From the NCBI RefSeq assembly GCF_042678185.1, contig NZ_JBHUDQ010000001.1: 64,000 bases of DNA; one strand, 5' to 3'. This DNA is from Ramlibacter ginsenosidimutans. Lineage in GTDB: Bacteria > Pseudomonadota > Gammaproteobacteria > Burkholderiales > Burkholderiaceae_C. The position numbers and the translations under genes are program-made. This document shows, one piece after another, positions 48,844 to 57,142 of this stretch (positions are counted from its first letter, which is position 1; each line of letters begins with the position of its first letter). The notes beneath the pieces are model-generated. The model saw nothing but the letters and a program-made list of their open reading frames with translations, searched no databases and was not told the origin of the DNA.

Positions 48844-49461
48844 ATGGACTACCCCGGCAACCTGTTCGTCGTCGCAGCGCCCAGTGGCGCCGGCAAATCC
48901 AGCCTGGTCAAGGCCTTGCTGGAGCTCGATTCCCACGTCCAGCCCTCCGTTTCGCACACCACCCGGCCGCCGCGCGGCCAGGAAAAGCATGGGCGCGAAT
49001 ACTTCTTCGTCTCCGAACCGGAGTTCGACCAGATGGTGCTGGCCGACGCGTTCGTGGAGTGGGCGCACGTGCATGGCCGCCGCTACGGCACGTCCAAGAA
49101 GGCCATCGAGGACCGCATCGCGCACGGGGCGGACGTGATCCTGGAGATCGACTGGCAGGGCGCGTTGCAGATCAAGCGCATCTTCACCAACGCCGTGATG
49201 ATCTTCATCCTGCCCCCGAGCTGGGACGAGCTGCGCTCGCGGCTGGAGCGCCGGGGCGAGGATGCGCCGGAGGTGATCGAAACCCGACTCCGCAACGCGG
49301 CTGCTGAAATGTCCCAGTGCAAGGAATTCGACTTCGTTATAATCAACGAGTTATTTGAGCGCGCGCTTTTCGACCTGAAAGCGATCGTGCATTCCCAGCG
49401 GCTGAAGTACGTGTCCCAGAAGCGCCTGCGCGCGGACACCTTCAAGGCCCTCGGGATCTAG
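48844..49461 (+). CDS. gmk: Guanylate kinase
   Basis: A 205-residue nucleoside monophosphate kinase converting GMP to GDP. The P-loop is AAPSGAGKSSLVKALLE; HTTRPPRGQEKHGREYFFV binds GMP, and ILEIDWQGALQIKRIF and ILPPSWDELRSRLERRG are later family segments. It precedes rpoZ and spoT, a classic order in proteobacteria that groups guanine nucleotide metabolism with the stringent response. Confidence 0.96.
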   Translation: MDYPGNLFVVAAPSGAGKSSLVKALLELDSHVQPSVSHTTRPPRGQEKHGREYFFVSEPEFDQMVLADAFVEWAHVHGRRYGTSKKAIEDRIAHGADVILEIDWQGALQIKRIFTNAVMIFILPPSWDELRSRLERRGEDAPEVIETRLRNAAAEMSQCKEFDFVIINELFERALFDLKAIVHSQRLKYVSQKRLRADTFKALGI

Positions 49462-49479
49462 CCCCCTACCGGAGAGACC

Positions 49480-49683
49480 ATGGCCCGCATCACCGTCGAA
49501 GACTGCCTCGAAAAGATCCCCAACCGCTTCCAGCTGGTGCTGGCCGCGACGTATCGCGCCCGCATGCTGAGCCAGGGCCACGCGCCCAAGATCGAGAGCA
49601 AGAACAAGCCCGGCGTCACCGCCCTGCGCGAAATCGCCGAAGGCAAGATCGGGCTGGAAATGCTGAAGAAGGTCCCGGGCTGA
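49480..49683 (+). CDS. rpoZ: DNA-directed RNA polymerase omega subunit
   Basis: A 67-residue protein with the omega hallmark MARITVEDCLEKIPNRFQLV, then LAATYRARMLSQG and KPGVTALREIAEGKIG. It helps fold the beta' subunit and contributes to a ppGpp-binding site. GGAGAGACC lies just before its ATG. A strong intrinsic terminator lies 18 nt after the stop. Confidence 0.96.
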   Translation: MARITVEDCLEKIPNRFQLVLAATYRARMLSQGHAPKIESKNKPGVTALREIAEGKIGLEMLKKVPG

Positions 49684-49701
49684 GGCTCGCCGGATCCGCG
49701 A

Positions 49702-49729
49702 AAAGCACCCTGCGGGGTGCTTTTTTTTT
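49702..49729 (+). terminator. Intrinsic terminator after rpoZ
   Basis: A 9-bp stem AAAGCACCC/GGGTGCTTT with a TGCG loop runs directly into a run of nine T residues. It is the clearest Rho-independent terminator in the window and would separate gmk-rpoZ from spoT. Confidence 0.92.
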
Positions 49730-49764
49730 GCTTCCACCGGCGCTGCGGCCGATCGGGCAAGCGA

Positions 49765-49864
49765 ACGCAAAGTGCGCAGGGATTTCGCAGAGGACGCAGA
49801 GAAAACCGAAGAAGGATGTTCCTCTGCGTCCTCTGCGTGACCTTTGCGTCCTCTGCGTTCTCCT
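49765..49864. repeat. Inverted CTCTGCGTCC-type intergenic repeat, copy 2
   Basis: GCAGAGGACGCAGAG (49787-49801) pairs perfectly with CTCTGCGTCCTCTGC (49822-49836), followed by two more CTTTGCGTCC-like units. It is related to the array at 8418-8540. It lies between the rpoZ terminator and spoT. Confidence 0.8.
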
Positions 49865-49936
49865 GACTGATAGCCCGCAAGCGCATAACCGGCCACGCCA
49901 GTGACCGCAAAATCGGCGGAGCAGGCCCCTTCCATC

Positions 49937-49942
49937 TATCAT
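49937..49942 (+). promoter_or_regulatory. -10-like element just before spoT
   Basis: TATCAT ends 6 nt before the spoT ATG. With the strong terminator upstream, spoT needs its own promoter; this element would give a nearly leaderless message. No convincing -35 box. Confidence 0.4.
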
Positions 49943-49948
49943 GGGGCC

Positions 49949-52213
49949 ATGAGTGCGGTGCTCCCCTCCGTCTCCGGCAGTGGCAAGCGACCCAGCAGTC
50001 CGGTCTTGCCCAGCCCCGCCGCGGCCAATGCGGCGGCGGCCAGCTTTGCCGCGCTGACGGCGCGCCTCGATTACCTGGAGCCGGGCGACGTCGACCTGGT
50101 GCGCAAGGCCTATCGCTTCGCCGACGAAGCGCACCTGGGCCAGATGCGGGCGAGCGGCGAGCCCTACATCACCCATCCCATCGCCGTGGCGGCGCAGTGC
50201 GCCGAGTGGAAGCTCGATGCGCAGGCGCTGATGGCCGCGCTGCTGCACGACGCCATCGAGGATTGCGGCGTCACCAAGCCGCAGCTGATCGAGCGTTTCG
50301 GCGCCGCGGTGGCCGAACTGGTGGACGGCCTCACCAAGCTGGACAAGCTGCAGTTCAACACGCGCGAGGAAAACCAGGCCGAGAGCTTCCGCAAGATGCT
50401 GCTGGCCATGGCGCGAGACGTGCGCGTCATCCTCGTGAAGCTCGCCGACCGCACGCACAACATGCGCACGCTGGAAGACGTGCCGCGCGAGAAGTGGCAC
50501 CGCATCGCCAGCGAGACCCTGGACATCTACGCGCCCATCGCGCACCGCCTGGGCCTGAACAACACCTACCGCGAGCTGCAGGAGCTGTCGTTCAAGTACC
50601 TGAAGCCCTGGCGCTACGCCGTGCTGGCCAAGGCGGTCGCGAAGGCGCGCAGCCGCCGGCGCGACCTGATCCAGAAGGTGCAGCGCGACGTGGAGAACGC
50701 CTTCGACGCCGCGGCGCTCAAGGTGCGCCTCGCCGGCCGCGAGAAGACGCTCTACTCCATCTACAAGAAGATGGACGAGAAGCACCTGTCCTTCGCGCAG
50801 GTCACCGACATCTACGGCTTCCGGATCGTCGTGCCGACGGTGACCGACTGCTACACCGCGATGGGCCTGCTGCACCAGCTGTACAAGCCGGTGCCGGGCA
50901 AGTTCAAGGACCACATCGCCATCCCCAAGATCAACGGCTACCAGTCGCTGCACACGACGCTGGTCGGGCCGTCCGGCGTGAACGTGGAGTTCCAGCTGCG
51001 CACCGAGGCCATGCACCTGGTCGCCGAGTCGGGGGTGGCCGCGCACTGGCTGTACAAGGCGAGCGCGCCGCAGGAAGAAAGCACCGAGCGGCTGGGCACC
51101 AAGTGGCTGCAGTCGCTGCTGGACATCCAGAACGAGACGCGCGACGCCGCGGAGTTCTGGGACCACGTCAAGATCGACCTGTTCCCGGATGCGGTCTACG
51201 TCTTCACGCCCAAGAGCCAGATCCTGGCGCTGCCGCGTGGCGCGACGGTGGTCGATTTCGCCTATGCGATCCACTCGGACGTCGGCGACCGCACCGTGGC
51301 GGCACGCATCAATGGCGCGCAGGTGCCGCTGCGCAGCGAGCTGAAGAACGGAGACGTGGTCGAAGTGGTGACGGCTCCCGTGTCGACGCCGAACCCCGCC
51401 TGGCTGGGCTTCGTGCGCACGGGCCGCGCCCGCTCCAAGATCCGGCACCACCTGAAGACACTCGCGCAGGCCGAGTCGCAGCAGCTGGGCGAGAAGCTGC
51501 TGGCCCAGGCGCTGCGTGCCGAGGGCATGGACACGCTGCCGCCGGACGACGAGCACTACCACCAGTTGTGGGAGAAGCTGCTGCGCTTCACCGGCAACAA
51601 GAGCCGCGCCGAACTGCTGACGGACCTGGGGCTGGGCAAGCGCATCGCCGGCATCGTAGGCAAGCGCCTGATGACGCTACTGTCTGAGATGGGGCAGAAG
51701 CCCGACGCGCTGCTGATCAGCCGCGAACGCTTCACCGCCCACGAGAATCTCTCCCAGGGCGGACTCACGCTGGACGGCAGCGAGAACGCTTCGGTGCAGT
51801 TCGCGAGCTGCTGCCGGCCCGTGCCGGGCGATCCGATCGTCGGCTACCTCGGCCGCGGCGAAGGCCTGGTCGTGCACACCGCCGACTGCAGCGTGGCCAA
51901 GCGCCTGCAGCACAAGGACGCCGAGCGCTTCATCGGCGTCGAATGGGCGGAGGAGCCGGTGCGCTCGTTCGAGACCGGCGTGCTGGTGACGGTGGCCAAC
52001 GGCAAGGGCGCGCTGGCGCGCGTGGCCGCGTCGCTCGCGAACGCCGAGGCCGACATCACGCACGTGGACATGGACGACGAACGCGCGCAGGACGCCACCG
52101 ATCTGCGCTTCGTCGTCTCGGTGCGCGACCGCACCCACCTGGAATCGGTGCTGCGCAACCTGCGCCGCACGCCCAGCGTGATGGGCGCCGTGCGGATCCG
52201 GCCGGGGGCCTGA
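49949..52213 (+). CDS. spoT: Bifunctional (p)ppGpp synthetase/hydrolase
   Basis: A 754-residue RelA/SpoT homologue. The HD hydrolase domain is intact (LMAALLHDAIEDCGVT, LVKLADRTHNMRTL), followed by the synthetase domain (YSIYKKMDEKHLSF, DIYGFRIVVPTV, INGYQSLHTTLVGPSG), a TGS domain (DAVYVFTPKSQILALPRGAT), helical and zinc-finger-like parts (FASCCRPVPGDPIVGYLGRG) and a C-terminal ACT domain. The intact HD motif indicates a bifunctional enzyme rather than synthesis-only RelA. The Ala/Ser-rich first ~45 residues are longer than usual. ATG 49949 is chosen because no Shine-Dalgarno supports another start and a -10-like box precedes it. Confidence 0.94.
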   Translation: MSAVLPSVSGSGKRPSSPVLPSPAAANAAAASFAALTARLDYLEPGDVDLVRKAYRFADEAHLGQMRASGEPYITHPIAVAAQCAEWKLDAQALMAALLHDAIEDCGVTKPQLIERFGAAVAELVDGLTKLDKLQFNTREENQAESFRKMLLAMARDVRVILVKLADRTHNMRTLEDVPREKWHRIASETLDIYAPIAHRLGLNNTYRELQELSFKYLKPWRYAVLAKAVAKARSRRRDLIQKVQRDVENAFDAAALKVRLAGREKTLYSIYKKMDEKHLSFAQVTDIYGFRIVVPTVTDCYTAMGLLHQLYKPVPGKFKDHIAIPKINGYQSLHTTLVGPSGVNVEFQLRTEAMHLVAESGVAAHWLYKASAPQEESTERLGTKWLQSLLDIQNETRDAAEFWDHVKIDLFPDAVYVFTPKSQILALPRGATVVDFAYAIHSDVGDRTVAARINGAQVPLRSELKNGDVVEVVTAPVSTPNPAWLGFVRTGRARSKIRHHLKTLAQAESQQLGEKLLAQALRAEGMDTLPPDDEHYHQLWEKLLRFTGNKSRAELLTDLGLGKRIAGIVGKRLMTLLSEMGQKPDALLISRERFTAHENLSQGGLTLDGSENASVQFASCCRPVPGDPIVGYLGRGEGLVVHTADCSVAKRLQHKDAERFIGVEWAEEPVRSFETGVLVTVANGKGALARVAASLANAEADITHVDMDDERAQDATDLRFVVSVRDRTHLESVLRNLRRTPSVMGAVRIRPGA

Positions 52214-52228
52214 GCGCGTTCGCGGGTT

Positions 52229-52404
52229 GCTGGGGTTCGCCTTCGGCTCACCGCCAGCCTACGAATGCAAACAGCGTCCCGCAGGTTGGCGGGTCCCGTA
52301 GGCTGGCGGTGAGCGCAGCGAACCCCAGCTCGCCTTCGGCGTACCGCCGCTCACGATCGAGTCCGTGTCTTGTAGGCTGGCGGTGAGCGCAGCGAACCCC
52401 AGCT
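52229..52404. repeat. Cluster of three REP-like units between spoT and greB
   Basis: One inverted unit (52229-52262) and two direct units (52298-52330 and 52372-52404) of GTAGGCTGGCGGTGAGCG... fill almost the whole 194-nt gap between the convergent spoT and greB stops. The units could pair into large hairpins and may act as a bidirectional terminator or transcript stabiliser. Confidence 0.85.
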
Positions 52405-52407
52405 CCC

Positions 52408-52965
52408 TCACCCCGCCGGATACGCCACCTTCAGGATCTCCACCTCCTTCGTCCCCGCGGGCGTCACGAGCTTCACCACGTCGCCCTCGCGCGCCTTCAG
52501 CAGCGCGCGGGCGATCGGCGAGATCCAGCTCACCTGGCCGTGCGCGCTGTCCGCTTCGTCGATGCCCAGGATGGTGACGGTGCGCTCCACGCCCGTGTCC
52601 TCCTCCGCGTAGGTGACGGTGGCGCCGAAGAAGACCTGGTCGTGGCCGTGGTGCAGCGAAGGGTCCGTGACCTCCGCGATCTCGAGCCGCTTGGTGAGGA
52701 AGCGGATGCGGCGGTCGATCTCGCGCAGACGCTTCTTGCCGTAGATGTAGTCGCCGTTCTCCGAGCGGTCGCCGTTGCTGGCCGCCCAGTGCACGATCTC
52801 CACGACCTTGGGACGCTCGTCGTCGATCAACTGCAGCAGCTCCGCCCGCAGCCGCGCGTATCCCTGCGGCGTGATGTAGTTCTTGCCGCCGGGCGGCAGC
52901 GGCGGCAGTCCACCGCCGTCCTCGTCGTCGTCGCTGTCGGTCTCGCGCGTGAACGCCTTGCTCAT
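52408..52965 (-). CDS. greB: Transcription elongation factor GreB
   Basis: A 185-residue Gre factor that rescues backtracked RNA polymerase by stimulating transcript cleavage. The coiled-coil tip (ASNGDRSENGDYIYGKKRL) carries the acidic residues needed, followed by the C-terminal FKBP-like domain with FFGATVTYAEED and ISPIARALLKAREGDVV. Length and the GDYIYGKKRLREIDRR sequence fit GreB rather than GreA. An acidic N-terminal stretch (TDSDDDEDGGG) precedes the domain. It converges on spoT. Confidence 0.94.
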   Translation of the reverse strand: MSKAFTRETDSDDDEDGGGLPPLPPGGKNYITPQGYARLRAELLQLIDDERPKVVEIVHWAASNGDRSENGDYIYGKKRLREIDRRIRFLTKRLEIAEVTDPSLHHGHDQVFFGATVTYAEEDTGVERTVTILGIDEADSAHGQVSWISPIARALLKAREGDVVKLVTPAGTKEVEILKVAYPAG

Positions 52966-53119
52966 GCGACCAAGCATAGCGAGTGCGCGGGCGCCGCGGG
53001 AGTGCCGGCGCGGGCCGCAGCGCGGCGGGAAGAAGCCGAACCATCCGCACTGGATCACAGATTCCGCACTCCTTATCCACCGACGACGCCGGGGTCCCCG
53101 TCAGCCGGCGCTTCCTAGA

Positions 53120-53623
53120 ATGCCGCACACCGTCCTCGCACCGGCGCGCCGGCCACCGTTGAACGCTCCATCCTTCCCACAGCGGGCCCTGGCCCCGCTG
53201 GCCGCCAGCTGGTCGCTGCGCCCGATGGTGGCGGTGCTGCCCTTCATGACCAGCGGCAGCGGCCCCGGCCTGGAGCAGCTGGGCAAGGAGCTCACCGAGC
53301 GGCTGCGCGAGAGCCTGGCGGCCGATCCCGCCATGCAGTCCATCCTCGTCCGCTCCGACGTCCTCGCCAAGGCGCCGCCGCACGCGCTGGAGCTGATCTG
53401 CCGCGAGCTGCGGGTCGGGCACCTCATCCTCGGGAAGTGCCACGGCACCGGCGACGAACCTTCGGTGTACGTGGAGCTGACCGACACGCGCCAGTGGCAC
53501 GTCTGCTGGGCCGAGTTCTATCGTGGTGCCGCGCGCACGCTGGCCGCGGGCGACGGTGCGTCGCTGAGCGCCATCGTGGGCGAGCTCCGCGTGGCGCTGC
53601 TGGAGCACTCGCACCACCACTGA
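53120..53623 (+). CDS. Standalone TolB-like-domain protein
   Basis: A 167-residue protein that looks like the TolB N-terminal-like domain found after regulatory or cyclase domains in other proteins: MVAVLPFMTSGSGPGLEQLG, LTERLRESLAADPAMQSILV, CRELRVGHLILGKCHGTGDE, VYVELTDTRQWHVCWAEFYRG. Here it is encoded alone. No signal peptide is visible. The ATG lies within a TAGAAT, so true translation may start later at TTG 53159. Function unknown; a ligand- or partner-binding domain is likely. Confidence 0.65.
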   Translation: MPHTVLAPARRPPLNAPSFPQRALAPLAASWSLRPMVAVLPFMTSGSGPGLEQLGKELTERLRESLAADPAMQSILVRSDVLAKAPPHALELICRELRVGHLILGKCHGTGDEPSVYVELTDTRQWHVCWAEFYRGAARTLAAGDGASLSAIVGELRVALLEHSHHH

Positions 53624-53830
53624 GCGCCAGCCCACGCGAGCAGCGGCGTGCGGGCTCGGCCGCATTCGAAACCAGCGGTGCACCCGGGCACCGACTTCTC
53701 ACGGTGGCCGCGCGACCGGCCGCCGTCCGCCGGGCAGCGTCGACGGCGTCCTACGTCAACAGTGACCGGCGCCCGCCGATACTGGACCGGCCATGCCATT
53801 CCAGCCGGTCCACCGTTTGCGGGGCGCGAG

Positions 53831-55000
53831 ATGAAGGACGCCGAAGCGCTCCTGCCCACGCCCGCGGACCCGCGCGAGGCCGCCGAATCGGTCGGGCTGG
53901 TCTACGTGAGCGATGAAGACCGCGGCATCCGGCGCGAGCGCAAGGGCGACGCCTTCGTGTACTTCAAGGCCAATGGCGATCCGGTCACCGACGACGCGAC
54001 GCTGGAGCGCATCCGCAAGCTCGCCATCCCGCCGGCCTACCAGGACGTGTGGATCTGCCCCAAGGCCAACGGGCACCTGCAGGCCACGGGCCGCGACGCG
54101 CGCGGCCGCAAGCAGTACCGCTACCACCCGCAGTTCCGCGAGCTGCGCGAAAGCACCAAGTACGAGCACATGATGGAGTTCGCGCAGGCGCTGCCCGCGG
54201 TGCGCGCGAAGCTGGCCGAGCACATGGCCCTGCGCGGCCTGCCGCGCGAGAAGGTGCTGGCCACGGTCGTCCACCTGCTGGAGACCACGCTGATCCGCGT
54301 GGGCAACGACGACTACGCCAAGGAGAACAAGAGCTACGGCCTCACCACCCTGCGCAACCCGCACGTGAAGGTGGAAGGTTCGGAGCTGCGTTTCCAGTTC
54401 AAGGGCAAGAGCGGCAAGATGTGGCGGCTGCAGGTGAAGGACCGGCGCATCGCGAAGATCGTCCGCGCCTGCCAGGACCTTCCGGGCCAGCGCCTGTTCC
54501 AGTACACCGACGAGGACGGCGAGGTGCGCGAGGTCACGTCGGCGGACGTCAACGCGTACCTGCGCGAGATCACGGGCCGCGACATCACGGCCAAGGACTT
54601 CCGCACCTGGGCCGGCACGGTGATGGCGGCGCTCGCGCTGCAGGAGTTCGAGGCCTTCGACACGAAAGCCACGCAGAAGAAGAACCTGAAGGACGCGATC
54701 GAGCGCGTCGCCTCTCGGCTGGGCAACACGCCCACGATCTGCCGCAAGTGCTACATCCACCCCGAGGTGCTCAATGCCTACGTCGAAGGCGATCTCGTGC
54801 TGGAGATCAAGGAGCAGGTCGAAGAGGAACTGCGCGACCAGCTCTCGCAGCTGCGTCCGGAAGAGGCTGCCGTGCTGGCGATGCTGCAGGCGCGGCTGAA
54901 GCGCACGCTGGAGGGGTCGCTGAAGGAGAGCCTGGCGAGGGTGCAGGGGACAGAGAAGAGGAAGAAGAAAAGGGTCGCTGCGCGCAAGGCGACGGCGTGA
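53831..55000 (+). CDS. DNA topoisomerase IB
   Basis: A 389-residue type IB topoisomerase of the bacterial/poxvirus kind, relaxing supercoils through a 3'-phosphotyrosine. The N-terminal domain (LVYVSDEDRGIRRERKGDAF, IPPAYQDVWICPKANGHLQA) leads to the catalytic domain: TTLIRVGNDDYAKENKSYGL (Arg), LRFQFKGKSGKMWRLQVKDR (Lys), DFRTWAGTVMAALAL (Arg/His-like) and ICRKCYIHPEVL with the nucleophile Tyr. A basic tail (EKRKKKRVAARK) probably binds DNA. The ATG at 53831 has a purine-rich upstream sequence. Bacterial IB enzymes are accessory to TopA. Confidence 0.92.
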   Translation: MKDAEALLPTPADPREAAESVGLVYVSDEDRGIRRERKGDAFVYFKANGDPVTDDATLERIRKLAIPPAYQDVWICPKANGHLQATGRDARGRKQYRYHPQFRELRESTKYEHMMEFAQALPAVRAKLAEHMALRGLPREKVLATVVHLLETTLIRVGNDDYAKENKSYGLTTLRNPHVKVEGSELRFQFKGKSGKMWRLQVKDRRIAKIVRACQDLPGQRLFQYTDEDGEVREVTSADVNAYLREITGRDITAKDFRTWAGTVMAALALQEFEAFDTKATQKKNLKDAIERVASRLGNTPTICRKCYIHPEVLNAYVEGDLVLEIKEQVEEELRDQLSQLRPEEAAVLAMLQARLKRTLEGSLKESLARVQGTEKRKKKRVAARKATA

Positions 55001-55042
55001 GCTGGCTCCTTGCAGCTGGCAGTGTGGAGCGCCCCCACCCCG

Positions 55043-55065
55043 CCCTCCCCCCGAGGGGGAGGGGG
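55043..55065. terminator. C/G-rich hairpin between topoisomerase IB and debranching enzyme
   Basis: A 9-bp stem CCCTCCCCC/GGGGGAGGG with a 3-nt loop lies in the 93-nt convergent gap. It lacks a T-run on either strand, and such elements are frequent repeats in this bacterial group, so termination activity is only probable. Confidence 0.5.
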
Positions 55066-55093
55066 CAAATCGGGGAGGGGCGCCGCGAGGCGC

Positions 55094-57142
55094 TCAGCGC
55101 CGGCCGGTGCGCACCTTCACCAGGATGCGCAGGACCTCCGCGACGCTCCAGGCCTGCGCGATGCAGCCTCGCGGCGTGAACGGCGCTTCGGCGTCGAAGA
55201 TCTCGCTGATCGAGCCGATGCACGCCTCGCTCAGGTGCGCCGCGAAGCCCTCCAGCAGCTGCTCGATGCCGCGGTTGTCGTCCGGATGCACCTTCAGCCA
55301 CGCATCGGCGAACGGACCGGCGAGCCAGCCCCACACCGTGCCCTGGTGGTAGGCGGCGTCGCGCGCGCGCAGGTCGCCGTCGTAGTTGGGCTTGTAGTCG
55401 GGATCGCCCGGTGCCAGCGAGCGCAGGCCCACCGGCGTCACGAGCTTGCGCTGCACCACGTCCAGCACCGGGTGCCAGCGCTCCGGGTCCAGCACCGGAT
55501 GCGGCAGCGAGATCGAGAACACCTGGTTCGGACGGATCGCGGGGTCATTGCCCTTCTCCCCGTCGACCACGTCGAACAGGCAGCCCGTCTCGGGATTCCA
55601 GAAGCGCTGGTTGAAGCTGTCGTACGTGCGCCGCGCGTGCTGCGCCATCTCATTGGCGCGCGGCTCGTCACCCTCCTCGCGCAACCAGCGCTCCATCAGC
55701 CGCAGCGCGTTGTAGAACAGCGCATTCAGCTCCACGGCCTTGCCGCGCCGCGGCGTCACGACCCAGCCGTCCACCTTCGCGTCCATCCAGGTGAGCTGGT
55801 AGCCCTCGGCGCCCTGCGTGAGCAGGCCGTCGCGCGGATCGACGCGGATGTTGAAGCGCGTGCCGCGCAGGTGGTGCGCGACGATGTCCAGGAAGATGGG
55901 AAGCGCGTGGCGCAGCGTCAGCCGGTCACCAGAGGCCTGCAGGTAGCGGTCCATCGCGTGGAAGAACCACAGCGTCGCGTCGGCGGTGTGGTACAGGCCT
56001 TCGTTCTGCCCCTCCGGGAACATGTTGGGGATGAGCCCGTCCTTCACGTAGTGCAGGAAGGTGCGCAGGATGTAGCCCGCCTCCGCCTGGCGCCCGGTCG
56101 TGAGCGTGAGGCCTTCGAGGCTGATCATGGTGTCGCGGCCCCAGTCGGTGAACCAGTGGTAGCCGGCGATCACCGTGCGCGCCTGGTCGCCTTCGGCCTG
56201 CGCCCGCGCGGCATCGGCCTGGCGGCTGAAGGGCGCGATGATGAACTGGTCGGCGGCGAGCACCAGTTCGGCGGCGCGGCCCTGGCGGGCATGCGGATCG
56301 GCCTGCTCGATCAGCCGCTCCCGCCTCGCCTGCTCCGCTTCCCGCGCCTGCTGCGGCGTGAGCGCGTGCACGGTGTCCCAGCTCTCGGTCGACGCTATGA
56401 GCGTGCAATCCTCGCCCGGCGACAGCAGCGCACGGAAGCGACCCGGCGTCCACATGCGGCCGCGCGCCGCATAGCCGCGCGCGGCTTCCAGGCGGTAGAA
56501 GAATTCCTCGAAGTTGCCGCCCTCCAGCACCAGGTCGCCATCGCGCCCGATCATGGTCATGCGCAAGGGCGGCAGTTGCGGATGCCCCTCGGACTGCACT
56601 TCGATGCAGCGCCCGCGCGTGAGGATGCGCGAGTGCTCCGAGTAATGTTCGTCCACCGGCGCGTCGTGGCCGCGGAAGTGCAGGCGCGGCCGCAGGATCA
56701 GCCGCACGCCGGCACCGCCGCTGGCGAGCCGGTAGTTCACGTGCACGGTGTTCTGCCCGTAGGGCAGCAGCAAGCGCTTCTCCACCACGACGTCGCCGAC
56801 GCGGTAAGTCCACACGGGCAGACCCATCTCGAGACGGAACTCGACGAGCGCATCGGGCAACTCGAAGGGCTGCTCCGGCCGCTCCTCGCCGGCGAGGCGA
56901 ACGAGGCGTCGGTCCGGCAGGCGCAGCCACTCGCCGAGGTTGCCCAGCATCAGCGTGCGGCCCACCGGCGTTGGTAGCGCGGCGATGAGCAGGCCATGGT
57001 AGCGGCGCGTCGCGACGCCCGCGACCGAGCCCGACGCGTAGCCGCCCAATCCATTGGTGACCAGCCATTCGCGCGTGAGCAGGCGTTCCGGATGGTCGTG
57101 CACGGTTTGCCAGGGGATCGTGTTCAGGATGGCACTAGCCAA
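55094..57142 (-). CDS. Glycogen debranching enzyme (amylo-alpha-1,6-glucosidase, archaeal type)
   Basis: A 682-residue protein with the N-terminal domain of archaeal/bacterial-type debranching enzymes (EWLVTNGLGGYASGSVAGVA, TRRYHGLLIA) and a C-terminal (alpha/alpha)6 barrel. The barrel contains YHWFTDWGRDTMISLEGLTL, DATLWFFHAMDRYL and YHQGTVWGWLAGPFADAWL. It removes alpha-1,6 branches from glycogen-like glucans. The likely start is TTG at 57142, with GGAGA 7 nt upstream; this overlaps the treZ stop by 8 nt, consistent with coupling. Partnership with TreZ suggests a glycogen-trehalose link. Confidence 0.9.
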   Translation of the reverse strand: MASAILNTIPWQTVHDHPERLLTREWLVTNGLGGYASGSVAGVATRRYHGLLIAALPTPVGRTLMLGNLGEWLRLPDRRLVRLAGEERPEQPFELPDALVEFRLEMGLPVWTYRVGDVVVEKRLLLPYGQNTVHVNYRLASGGAGVRLILRPRLHFRGHDAPVDEHYSEHSRILTRGRCIEVQSEGHPQLPPLRMTMIGRDGDLVLEGGNFEEFFYRLEAARGYAARGRMWTPGRFRALLSPGEDCTLIASTESWDTVHALTPQQAREAEQARRERLIEQADPHARQGRAAELVLAADQFIIAPFSRQADAARAQAEGDQARTVIAGYHWFTDWGRDTMISLEGLTLTTGRQAEAGYILRTFLHYVKDGLIPNMFPEGQNEGLYHTADATLWFFHAMDRYLQASGDRLTLRHALPIFLDIVAHHLRGTRFNIRVDPRDGLLTQGAEGYQLTWMDAKVDGWVVTPRRGKAVELNALFYNALRLMERWLREEGDEPRANEMAQHARRTYDSFNQRFWNPETGCLFDVVDGEKGNDPAIRPNQVFSISLPHPVLDPERWHPVLDVVQRKLVTPVGLRSLAPGDPDYKPNYDGDLRARDAAYHQGTVWGWLAGPFADAWLKVHPDDNRGIEQLLEGFAAHLSEACIGSISEIFDAEAPFTPRGCIAQAWSVAEVLRILVKVRTGRR

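Noticed and set aside
55010..55093. Strong intrinsic terminator after topoisomerase IB
   Set aside because: A hairpin is present but with no T-run on either strand, so it is listed only as a low-confidence candidate.
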